NCBI GenBank assembly: GCA_020026435.1
Contig: JAHHQK010000062.1
Span: 1-7,992, forward strand
Direction: 5' to 3'
Source: Alistipes sp.
GTDB lineage: Bacteria; Bacteroidota; Bacteroidia; Bacteroidales; Rikenellaceae
DNA: 7,992 bases
In this document: one piece after another, positions 1 to 5,994 of the stretch
Layout of the letters: each line of letters opens with the position of its first letter
How positions within the stretch are numbered: the first letter of the stretch is position 1
Made by a program: the position numbers and the translations under genes
Notes under the pieces: generated by a model
Databases searched by the model: none
Seen by the model: only the letters and a program-made list of their open reading frames with translations
What the model was told of the DNA's origin: nothing

Positions 1-195
1 GAAAGAGGGGAAGGTGTCGGTACTGTTGGCGGTGTTGGCGGCGGAAAGCGGCCGGAAAGGCGGGGTGATGGGGTAAAAACAAATTAAATTATTTGAGTAT
101 CTGGGGTGGGTTTTGGTGTGGTTTTAAATAATTGTAACGAAATGGTTATGTGAAAATTAAAATTTGGAGGGGTGATTAAAAATGATACTCAAAAA

Positions 196-227
196 TTAGA
201 ATATATCGAAAAAATGGACTATATTTG
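196..227 (+). promoter_or_regulatory. Candidate promoter of the TonB receptor operon
   Basis: TATATTTG at 220-227 matches the Bacteroidota -7 consensus TAnnTTTG at every fixed position. A partial -33 element, TTAG, lies at 196-199, with a 20-base spacer as expected for this promoter class. Transcription would begin near 233 and give a leader of roughly 220 bases carrying the hairpins at 329-388. The -33 match is weak and the region is AT-rich, so a chance match is possible. A weaker alternative -7, TAGCTTTA at 293-300, has no good -33 partner. Confidence 0.35.
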
Positions 228-328
228 TGATGTAATCAGTGGAAAAGAATGTTCCCGATGCAAATGGAAAAAAGTATGATATTCGTGACAAATAGCTTTA
301 TATCAGCGTGTAAGAATAATGTGACGAA

Positions 329-350
329 TGCCGCGGCAACACCAGCGGTA
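329..350 (+). other. Hairpin in the receptor operon leader
   Basis: TGCCGC (329-334) pairs with GCGGTA (345-350), six pairs including one G-U, around a ten-base loop. An alternative pairing, ACCA (341-344) with TGGT (353-356), would compete with it, so the fold is uncertain. It lies ten bases before the terminator-like hairpin at 361-388, and the two may form one structured leader element. I do not recognise a known riboswitch class here. Confidence 0.35.
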
Positions 351-360
351 AATGGTTGGG

Positions 361-392
361 AGGGTATCTCGTAAAAAGAGAATACCCTTTTG
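361..392 (+). terminator. Terminator-like hairpin in the leader (attenuator or end of a small RNA)
   Basis: AGGGTATCTC (361-370) pairs with GAGAATACCCT (378-388), a ten-pair stem with one bulged base and a seven-base loop GTAAAAA. It is followed by TTT and a G (389-392), then an AT-rich run. This resembles a weak intrinsic terminator facing the receptor gene 62 bases downstream. No coding gene ends just before it, so it would terminate either a short RNA starting near 233 or the operon's own leader. The T run is short, which lowers confidence, and no clear anti-terminator pairing partner was found. Confidence 0.4.
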
Positions 393-454
393 TATTATAT
401 AGGCCTAAGAAGCAACACTATTAATAATTATTTTTTTACTAATCCATTCAAAGT

Positions 455-3154
455 ATGAGAAAACATTTACAACATTTCCTCATGACTGCCCTGCTGATCG
501 TCTTCGGAGCAGCTTCCGCCATGGCGCAGCAGCGTACAGTCTCGGGTAAAATCGTGGATGAGAACGGTACTCCCCTGATCGGTGCATCGGTGGTCGTGCC
601 GGGAACTTCGCAAGGTGTTAGTACCGATGTCGACGGTAATTTCGCATTGAAGACCGATGCCAAGGAGGTAGCGGTCAATTATGTGGGTTACAAGGCCCTC
701 TTGCTCGATGTGTCGGTCAAGACCGGTCTGGGTACCGTCAAGATGGAGCCCGATGCAGTGGCTCTGCAGGATGTGGTCGTCTCGCAGTCGATCGCCGTGC
801 AGCGCAAGACCCCTGTGGCCGTTTCGTCGGTGAGCGCCGAGCAGATCTCCTACAAACTCGGTGCGCAGGAATTCCCCGAGATCCTCAAGTCGACCCCCGG
901 TGTCTATGTCACCAAGCAGGGTGGCGGTTATGGTGACTCGAAGATCAACATGCGCGGTTTCAAGGCCGAGAATGTCGCTGTGATGATCAACGGTGTGCCC
1001 GTCAATGATATGGAGTGGGGCGGCGTGTACTGGTCGAACTGGGCCGGTCTGTCGGACGTGACCCGCAGCATGCAGACGCAGCGCGGTCTGGGTGCTTCGA
1101 AGGTGTCGGCTCCTTCGGTCGGCGGTACGGTCAACATCGTGACCCAAAGTATCGATGCCAAACGCGGCGGTACGGCTTCGTTCGGCGTGGGTAACGACGG
1201 TCTCTACAATCTGGCTGTCAGCGTCTCGACCGGTATGTCGAAGAACGGTTGGGCCATGACCCTGCTGGGTGCAAAGCGTTGGGGTGACGGTTATATCCAG
1301 GGCACCGAGTTCGAGGCCTACAACTGGTTCATCAATATCTCGAAGCGTATCAATACCCACCACCAGATCTCGGTGACGGCTTTCGGCGCTCCGCAGACCC
1401 ACGACAAGCGTAGCAACGGCATGAACATGGCTGCGTGGGAGCAGGCCAAGAACTTCATGGAGAAGGGAGATGTCTATCGCTACAACCCCAGCTATGGTTT
1501 CGATAAATACGGCCGCGAGCGTTCGGTCAACAAGAATACCTATCACAAACCCCAGATCTCGTTGAACCACCAGTGGCAGATCGACGAGAAATCGTCGTTG
1601 TCGACCGCCCTCTATATGTCGATCGGCCGTGGCGGCGGTTATTCGGGTCAGGGTCGTGGCGAATACTCCTACACCGACTGGTTCGGAACGAGCAAGACCG
1701 GTGATCTGAACTGGAAGTTCCGCAATCCCGACGGTACATTTGCCTACGACAAGATCCAGGAGGTCAACGAGACCAGCACCGACGGATCGAAGATGGCCAT
1801 GTCGAAGTCGATCAACAGCCATATGTGGTACGGTCTGTTGTCGACCTACACCAACAAGATCTCCAAGTCGTTGGAGCTGTCGGCCGGTGTCGATGTACGC
1901 TACTACGTGGGCGAGCACCGCAACGAACTGATCGACCTCTACGGCGGTAAATATTATATGGATGACGGTTCTCGTAAGAACGTCAAGGCCGAGAACAACA
2001 TCCTGGCTGCCGATCCCATGTGGAGATACCAGAAACTGGGTGTCGGTGATACGGTTTACCGCGATTACGACGGTCACGTACACCAGGAGGGCGTATTTGC
2101 CCAGCTGGAGTGGTCGCACAATACGCTCAACGCCTTCGTTTCGGGTTCGTTGTCGAACACCGGCTACTGGCGTGTGGACCGATTCTACTACGACGCCGAG
2201 CACGCCGAGTCGGATCATGTGAACTTCATGGGCGGTACGGTGAAGGCCGGTATGAACTGGAACTTCTCGCCCCAACAGAACGTATTCTTCAACGTGGGTT
2301 ACATCAGCCGTGCACCCTTCTTCTCGGGTGGCGCCTTCCTGCAGGCCACGACCAGCAACATGATCAACCCCGACGCCGTAAACGAGAAGATCGCTTCGGT
2401 GGAGCTGGGTTACGGCTTCAAGACCGAGAAATTCGCCTTGAACCTCAATGCCTACTATACGATGTGGATGGACAAGGCCATGACGCGTAGCTTCTTCATC
2501 AAGGAGACCAACGAGAGCGCATCGCTGAACATGACCGGCGTGGATGCCCGCCACATGGGTATCGAGTTGGACTTCCGCTACAAGCCTACCCGCTGGTTGG
2601 ATCTGACCGGTATGTTGTCGGTCGGTGACTGGAAGTGGGACAGCGACTCGCGCGGTTACCTCTACGACAACTTCGGACAGCCGCTGACCAAGGACAACAC
2701 GATCGCTTCGGGCATCATGGCCGAGGATCACGCCTGGTATCAGCTCAACCAGAAGGGTGTACGTGTCGGCGGTTCGGCCCAGACGACTGCCGCCCTGGGT
2801 CTGACGGCCCGCCCGATGAAGGGTCTGCGCATCAGCCTCGACTGGAACGCCTACGCCAGCAACTACTCCGATTTCAAGGTTCAGGCCAACAAGATGGAGG
2901 CCTTCAAGCCCCTCCAGGTCGGTGATCCGTGGTTGATTCCGTGGGGTCACCAGATGGACCTGTCGGCCAGCTACGGCTTCAAGATCGGTAAGGTTCGCGC
3001 CACGATCTACGGTAACCTGAACAACCTCTACAATTACCAGTACATCATGGATGCCGAGACCGACTTCCAGAAGAACGGTACGTGGAACAACGCTTATGGT
3101 ATCTACTACGCCTTCGGCCGTACCTATACCATCCGACTCAAAATTAACTTCTAA
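455..3154 (+). CDS. TonB-dependent outer-membrane receptor with N-terminal carboxypeptidase-regulatory-like domain
   Basis: An 899-residue outer-membrane importer that would take up a ligand using TonB/ExbBD energy. Residues 1-24 form a Sec signal peptide (RKH head, hydrophobic core, AMA before QQ). Residues about 28-98 are a carboxypeptidase-regulatory-like beta domain (VSGKIVDENGTPLIGASV onward). LQDVVVSQ (104-111) sits where Bacteroidota receptors carry their TonB-box-like LxEVVV motif. The plug spans about 119-230, with STPGVYV (146-152), MRGF (166-169), INGVPVND (178-185) and GGTVNIVT (223-230). The rest is a 22-strand-type barrel ending in Phe899, the usual outer-membrane assembly signal. 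It is shorter than most SusC proteins (about 1,000 residues), and its partner is not SusD, so I do not call it SusC. The ligand is unknown. The first Met is chosen because it supplies the charged signal-peptide head. There is no Shine-Dalgarno sequence, and the lipoprotein gene begins 12 bases after the stop. Confidence 0.93.
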   Translation: MRKHLQHFLMTALLIVFGAASAMAQQRTVSGKIVDENGTPLIGASVVVPGTSQGVSTDVDGNFALKTDAKEVAVNYVGYKALLLDVSVKTGLGTVKMEPDAVALQDVVVSQSIAVQRKTPVAVSSVSAEQISYKLGAQEFPEILKSTPGVYVTKQGGGYGDSKINMRGFKAENVAVMINGVPVNDMEWGGVYWSNWAGLSDVTRSMQTQRGLGASKVSAPSVGGTVNIVTQSIDAKRGGTASFGVGNDGLYNLAVSVSTGMSKNGWAMTLLGAKRWGDGYIQGTEFEAYNWFINISKRINTHHQISVTAFGAPQTHDKRSNGMNMAAWEQAKNFMEKGDVYRYNPSYGFDKYGRERSVNKNTYHKPQISLNHQWQIDEKSSLSTALYMSIGRGGGYSGQGRGEYSYTDWFGTSKTGDLNWKFRNPDGTFAYDKIQEVNETSTDGSKMAMSKSINSHMWYGLLSTYTNKISKSLELSAGVDVRYYVGEHRNELIDLYGGKYYMDDGSRKNVKAENNILAADPMWRYQKLGVGDTVYRDYDGHVHQEGVFAQLEWSHNTLNAFVSGSLSNTGYWRVDRFYYDAEHAESDHVNFMGGTVKAGMNWNFSPQQNVFFNVGYISRAPFFSGGAFLQATTSNMINPDAVNEKIASVELGYGFKTEKFALNLNAYYTMWMDKAMTRSFFIKETNESASLNMTGVDARHMGIELDFRYKPTRWLDLTGMLSVGDWKWDSDSRGYLYDNFGQPLTKDNTIASGIMAEDHAWYQLNQKGVRVGGSAQTTAALGLTARPMKGLRISLDWNAYASNYSDFKVQANKMEAFKPLQVGDPWLIPWGHQMDLSASYGFKIGKVRATIYGNLNNLYNYQYIMDAETDFQKNGTWNNAYGIYYAFGRTYTIRLKINF

Positions 3155-3166
3155 CGACATAAACTC

Positions 3167-5308
3167 ATGAACAAGCATATTTTAAAATACGGTTTGGCTT
3201 TGAGCGCCCTGGCACTGGTTGTCGGTTGTGAGGTCAACGACTACAACGAGGACCAGCTCGATGGCTACACTCCCGGCTTTGAGATTACCGATGCGCAGGA
3301 GTTGCAGTACACGCTCACCAAGGCCGATTACAAGGCTATTGCCACCAACAAAACCAATATCGCAAAGGCCAATCTGGCCGGTTTGACCGACGAGTTGAAG
3401 GCTCTGGAGAAGTCGCAGGCTTTCTCCAGTAAACTGACGGCCGCCGACTATGTACCCGCTTTCCTGGCCTCGAAGTATGACTATTATCTGACGCACGGTT
3501 CGCGCGTGGTGGTGACCCACAACCAGCGTCAGGAGGAGCTGCCCGCAGCGGTGCAGGGTGTGCTGGCCGCACAGGACTATGTGCTGACGGCTGCCGATTA
3601 CGAGTCGGTGTGGGGCAATGCCGAGACCGATTATCTGACTCCCGCCACGGAGAAGAAGCTCCGCGGCATCATCGCCGGTTCGCATACCAACGCCAAAGAG
3701 GGTGATTTCGTGATTGCCGAGTACCAGTATTCTGCTTCGGAGCCTTCGACGGGCGGCGACGGTCCGGTGGAGGAGAAGGTGACGCTCAAGGATATCCTGG
3801 GCGACAAGGGTGTCGTGGGCGATGAGTACACGATCGAGGTTCAGGTCGTAGGTAACGACCGTTTCCAGTGTGTGGTCAGCGACGGTACGGCCGACATCTT
3901 GGTGTACTTCTCGAAGGAGGCTCCCGTGAAGAAGCCCGCCGACCTGAAGACCGGTGATGTATGCAAGCTCACGTCGGTACTCGGCGAGCACAACGGCAAG
4001 CGTCAGTTCAAGGATCCCGTGGCATTTGAGATCTCGAAGGCCGGACAGGCTGTGAAGTATCCCCAGGCCGAGGTGGTCAGCGGTGAGCAGTTGCAGGGTA
4101 TGTCGGGTCTCACGACGCTGAAGTACGTGCAGCTGGCGGGTACGATGGATGCTGCACGCAACAACCTGCTGTTCAAGGGGCTGCCCGAGGGTGCTGTCTA
4201 TAAGGCTGCCCGTCTGCTGTCGGCTGAGGTGAAGTGGGATCCCTACTTCGGCCAGGATCTGACGGTCGAGGGTTACCTGCTGAGCTTCTCGGAGAGTTTC
4301 AACAACGTGGACGTGATCGTGACTAAGATCAACGGCGAGCAGATCGCTTCCAAGACCTTGGCCTTCACGCGTGCCGCTGCCGATCTGACGAAGCGCTATG
4401 TAGTGTTCAAGTACGACGGCAAGATGTGGGGCGAGGCTCCCAAGACCCTGGTGGTCAATCCCGAGGATTTCGACCAGATGGGTATCCCGAGCCGTTGCTT
4501 CAGCTCGTCGGTGCGTCCCGACAACTACCTGCCCACGTTCCTGAAACTGAAGGCCCCCTACGCTCAGGAGGAGGATGCCTATACGGTTGCCTATAAGTTC
4601 GACGAGGGCGAACAGATGGTGATGAAAGCCGATGAGTTCGTCATGACGGCCAACGCATGGGTCAAGACGACCGCGCCGGTGAAGGCTATGGAGTCGCCGT
4701 TCAAGAAGGTCAACAAGGCCTGGATGTATGATCCCGATGTGACGCTGGTGCTGCAGCCCGGTAAGGGTGTGGAGGCTTCCAAGGAGTTCTTCACGACCTG
4801 TGTGAAATGGGTTGCCGCCAACAAGGGCGATCAGTTCCTGGGTGTCAAGTACGACACCGAGGAGTGGTACTCGGGTGCCACCTATTACCAGAACTCCTTC
4901 ACCTGGACCCCGGGTCTGGTGATCGGCAAGAACTGGCAGGAGCGCGGCCTTTACACCGAGGAGGAACTGAAACCCTACCTGGATTTCAACTCGGCCGACT
5001 ACGGCAAGAAGAAGGCTGCCTGCCAGGCATTCTTCAACACCATGGAGCAGCACGCTGCCGAGGTATTGAAGGCCGGTCTGGAGACCCACTACGCCGATGC
5101 CAAGACGATCCCCGGTACCGATGTATATTACACGGTACGCGTGAAGATCCACATCTCGATGGCCGTAACGCCCGATAGCGAGGTTACCCACGAGTTCAAG
5201 TTCAAGCTGGTGGACAACGGCAAGTTCGAGTATGTCGAGAAGTCGTTCAAGCACCTCTCGGACAAGTATGACCTGATGAGCGACGCGTTCCTCGAGGCTT
5301 ACTATTAA
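3167..5308 (+). CDS. Surface-type lipoprotein, partner of the TonB receptor; internal repeat and OB-like domains
   Basis: A 713-residue lipoprotein. Residues 1-20 are a lipoprotein signal peptide ending VVG before Cys21, the lipidated residue. The acidic run after it (EVNDYNEDQLD) resembles the Bacteroidota signal for export to the cell surface. A motif set occurs twice: DYVPAFLASK (94-103) followed by DYVLT (137-141), and NYLPTFLKLK (453-462) followed by EFVMT (490-494). This suggests an internal duplication. Between the copies lie two beta-rich segments, about 205-290 and 298-390, that look like OB folds of the kind found in Bacteroidota DUF5689-type proteins; this is a pattern judgement, not a search result. 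Residues about 540-713 are a further unrecognised domain. No catalytic motif is visible. The position directly behind the receptor suggests a ligand-binding or capping role, as SusD plays for SusC, but it does not resemble SusD. Function and ligand are unassigned. Confidence 0.87.
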   Translation: MNKHILKYGLALSALALVVGCEVNDYNEDQLDGYTPGFEITDAQELQYTLTKADYKAIATNKTNIAKANLAGLTDELKALEKSQAFSSKLTAADYVPAFLASKYDYYLTHGSRVVVTHNQRQEELPAAVQGVLAAQDYVLTAADYESVWGNAETDYLTPATEKKLRGIIAGSHTNAKEGDFVIAEYQYSASEPSTGGDGPVEEKVTLKDILGDKGVVGDEYTIEVQVVGNDRFQCVVSDGTADILVYFSKEAPVKKPADLKTGDVCKLTSVLGEHNGKRQFKDPVAFEISKAGQAVKYPQAEVVSGEQLQGMSGLTTLKYVQLAGTMDAARNNLLFKGLPEGAVYKAARLLSAEVKWDPYFGQDLTVEGYLLSFSESFNNVDVIVTKINGEQIASKTLAFTRAAADLTKRYVVFKYDGKMWGEAPKTLVVNPEDFDQMGIPSRCFSSSVRPDNYLPTFLKLKAPYAQEEDAYTVAYKFDEGEQMVMKADEFVMTANAWVKTTAPVKAMESPFKKVNKAWMYDPDVTLVLQPGKGVEASKEFFTTCVKWVAANKGDQFLGVKYDTEEWYSGATYYQNSFTWTPGLVIGKNWQERGLYTEEELKPYLDFNSADYGKKKAACQAFFNTMEQHAAEVLKAGLETHYADAKTIPGTDVYYTVRVKIHISMAVTPDSEVTHEFKFKLVDNGKFEYVEKSFKHLSDKYDLMSDAFLEAYY

Positions 5309-5317
5309 TGGATGGAC

Positions 5318-5348
5318 AAGACCCCGGCTGTTCGCGGCCGGGGATCTT
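5318..5348 (+). terminator. First of two tandem UUCG hairpins after the operon
   Basis: CCCCGGCTG (5322-5330) pairs with CGGCCGGGG (5335-5343), nine pairs including one G-U, around a TTCG tetraloop. AAGA (5318-5321) and TCTT (5345-5348) extend the stem past a bulged A. It begins ten bases after the lipoprotein stop codon. It has no T run of its own, so it more likely stabilises the mRNA 3' end or backs up the true terminator that follows. Confidence 0.7.
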
Positions 5349-5364
5349 CCGAAAAAATAATTCC

Positions 5365-5399
5365 CGTGCCTGTCATTTCGATGACGGGCGCGTTTTTTT
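5365..5399 (+). terminator. Intrinsic terminator of the receptor-lipoprotein operon
   Basis: The arms 5365-5376 and 5381-5392 form a 12-pair stem with two G-U pairs around a TTCG loop, followed at once by seven T residues (5393-5399). This is a classic rho-independent terminator. An A-rich run (5352-5357) on the 5' side gives a T-rich tract on the opposite strand, so it may also work weakly in reverse. Confidence 0.93.
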
Positions 5400-5411
5400 A
5401 TGTCCGCTTGC

Positions 5412-5436
5412 CGGGTTGTCTGTGTCGGGTTGTCTG
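5412..5436. repeat. Short tandem direct repeat, 14-base period
   Basis: CGGGTTGTCTG occurs at 5412-5422 and again at 5426-5436, offset by 14 bases, just after the operon terminator. Two imperfect units only; no function is evident. Confidence 0.6.
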
Positions 5437-5868
5437 CCCGGTTATTCGGCTGGCGAGGAAGGAGGCGGACGAGGGTGAGAATGGGCGTAGGCGTGAGGAA
5501 TGATGAGAGCGGGAGCGATGGTGAGGGCAAGGATGAGAATGAGAAAGTGAGAATGTGGAAGAGGAAGAGTGGGTGTGAGGCTCGGAACAAGGCGGAGGCG
5601 TGCCGGAAAATCGGGTGGAAGAGAGGGGAAAAATTTGCAAGAAAATCAATGTTGTTTGCAAAATGTTGATATGTAGTGTGATATGCGGATGGCGAAGTGA
5701 TGACACAATTTGTCGTAAATCATGCCGGGACGTATCCGAGGTATGCCGCCTTGTTGTCGGTGAGGGGGCGTGCCACATCCGAAACGGCCCGAACCTCCAC
5801 CGAAACAATCCTTGTGGCGACTTTTTCTGCCAAAATAACACTTTTGGATGACGCATCGACCCTCGAAA

Positions 5869-5886
5869 TTGTCAGCCGTCTGACAA
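5869..5886. promoter_or_regulatory. Perfect 7-base palindrome at the dnaK promoter, candidate operator
   Basis: TTGTCAG (5869-5875) and CTGACAA (5880-5886) are exact inverted repeats separated by CCGT. The right half ends one base before the proposed -33 element, where an activator or repressor would be expected to bind. It is not the CIRCE element (TTAGCACTC/GAGTGCTAA) used by HrcA. A second, looser inverted repeat, CCAAAA (5830-5835) with TTTTGG (5842-5847), lies upstream, and TGCCAA (5828-5833) is the reverse complement of TTGGCA (5888-5893). Binding by a heat-shock regulator is inference. Confidence 0.5.
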
Positions 5887-5887
5887 A

Positions 5888-5919
5888 TTGGCATAAAATG
5901 TCGATTGGTACGACCTTTG
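5888..5919 (+). promoter_or_regulatory. dnaK: Candidate dnaK promoter
   Basis: TTGG at 5888-5891 (-33-like) and GACCTTTG at 5912-5919 (-7-like, differing from TAnnTTTG only at the first base) are separated by 20 bases, the usual spacing for the Bacteroidota primary sigma factor. The start would fall near 5925, leaving a leader of about 70 bases. Within it GTCC (5937-5940) and GGAC (5946-5949) form only a weak stem. Confidence 0.45.
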
Positions 5920-5965
5920 ATCTGTTTTGAAGCGTCGTCCGACAAGGACAACAGATGAGATTGAT

Positions 5966-5994
5966 AACAAAAACAAATTAAAAGAATAAAAGTT
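5966..5994 (+). promoter_or_regulatory. A-rich translation start region of dnaK
   Basis: Twenty of these 29 bases are A and only four are G or C. There is no Shine-Dalgarno sequence. Bacteroidota commonly start translation from unstructured A-rich leaders of this kind, which supports the ATG at 5995 as the true start. Confidence 0.7.

Larger units (their letters stand above)
1..454. other. Intergenic leader region before the TonB receptor operon
   Basis: No gene can be supported in these 454 bases. Bases 1-80 are GC-rich and about 72% purine on the + strand by direct count. They are open in more than one frame, so a gene tail running in from the left edge cannot be excluded or shown. From about 80 the sequence becomes strongly AT-rich. 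A full match to the Bacteroidota -7 element lies at 220-227, two hairpins at 329-350 and 361-388, an 8-base palindrome TAGGCCTA at 400-407, and a T-rich run at 430-437 just before the receptor start. A 35-codon GTG frame (172-279) exists but has little support. Confidence 0.7.
5401..5994. other. Long intergenic region between the operon terminator and dnaK
   Basis: I see no supportable gene in these 594 bases. They fall into three parts. Bases 5401-5470 hold a short direct repeat. Bases 5471-5640 are about 78% purine on the + strand (37 pyrimidines in 170 bases), with GAGAATG three times. Bases 5641-5860 are of mixed composition with an imperfect hairpin (GGTATGCCGCC 5740-5750 with GGGGGCGTGCC 5764-5774, two wobbles and one mismatch) and CCGAAAC twice (5779-5785, 5800-5806). 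The remainder carries the dnaK control region. A minus-strand frame at 5398-5856 reads as Ser/His/Pro/Arg-rich low-complexity protein, as expected from the complement of a purine tract. Confidence 0.7.

Noticed and set aside
1..76. C-terminal part of a gene entering from the left edge
   Set aside because: Several frames are open for 60-90 bases, but none shows a recognisable sequence, and the composition resembles the non-coding purine tract at 5471-5640. It cannot be decided from this window.
301..392. Known riboswitch or ribozyme (TPP-like GAGAATACCC; HDV- or twister-like fragments)
   Set aside because: GAGAATACCC and CCAGCG resemble pieces of the TPP box but occur in the wrong order. The HDV- and twister-like similarities lack the required pairings and the catalytic residue context.
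467..3178. 903-codon minus-strand frame opposite the receptor gene
   Set aside because: It is codon-aligned with the sense gene and open only because the gene lacks TTA, CTA and TCA after codon 5. Its translation has no recognisable domain, while the sense frame has signal peptide, plug and barrel motifs.
455..5308. SusC/SusD polysaccharide-utilisation pair
   Set aside because: The second gene lacks SusD features and contains other domains, the receptor is shorter than typical SusC, and there is no adjacent glycan enzyme or regulator.
3182..5590. 802-codon minus-strand frame opposite the lipoprotein gene
   Set aside because: Same cause: codon bias of the sense gene. It also runs through the operon terminator hairpins, which a real gene would be unlikely to contain.
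5398..5856. 152-codon minus-strand frame in the spacer before dnaK
   Set aside because: The product is low-complexity Ser/His/Pro/Arg, as expected from the complement of a purine-rich tract, and it runs into the operon terminator. No domain is visible.
5869..5886. CIRCE/HrcA operator at dnaK
   Set aside because: The half-sites TTGTCAG/CTGACAA with a four-base spacer do not match TTAGCACTC-N9-GAGTGCTAA.
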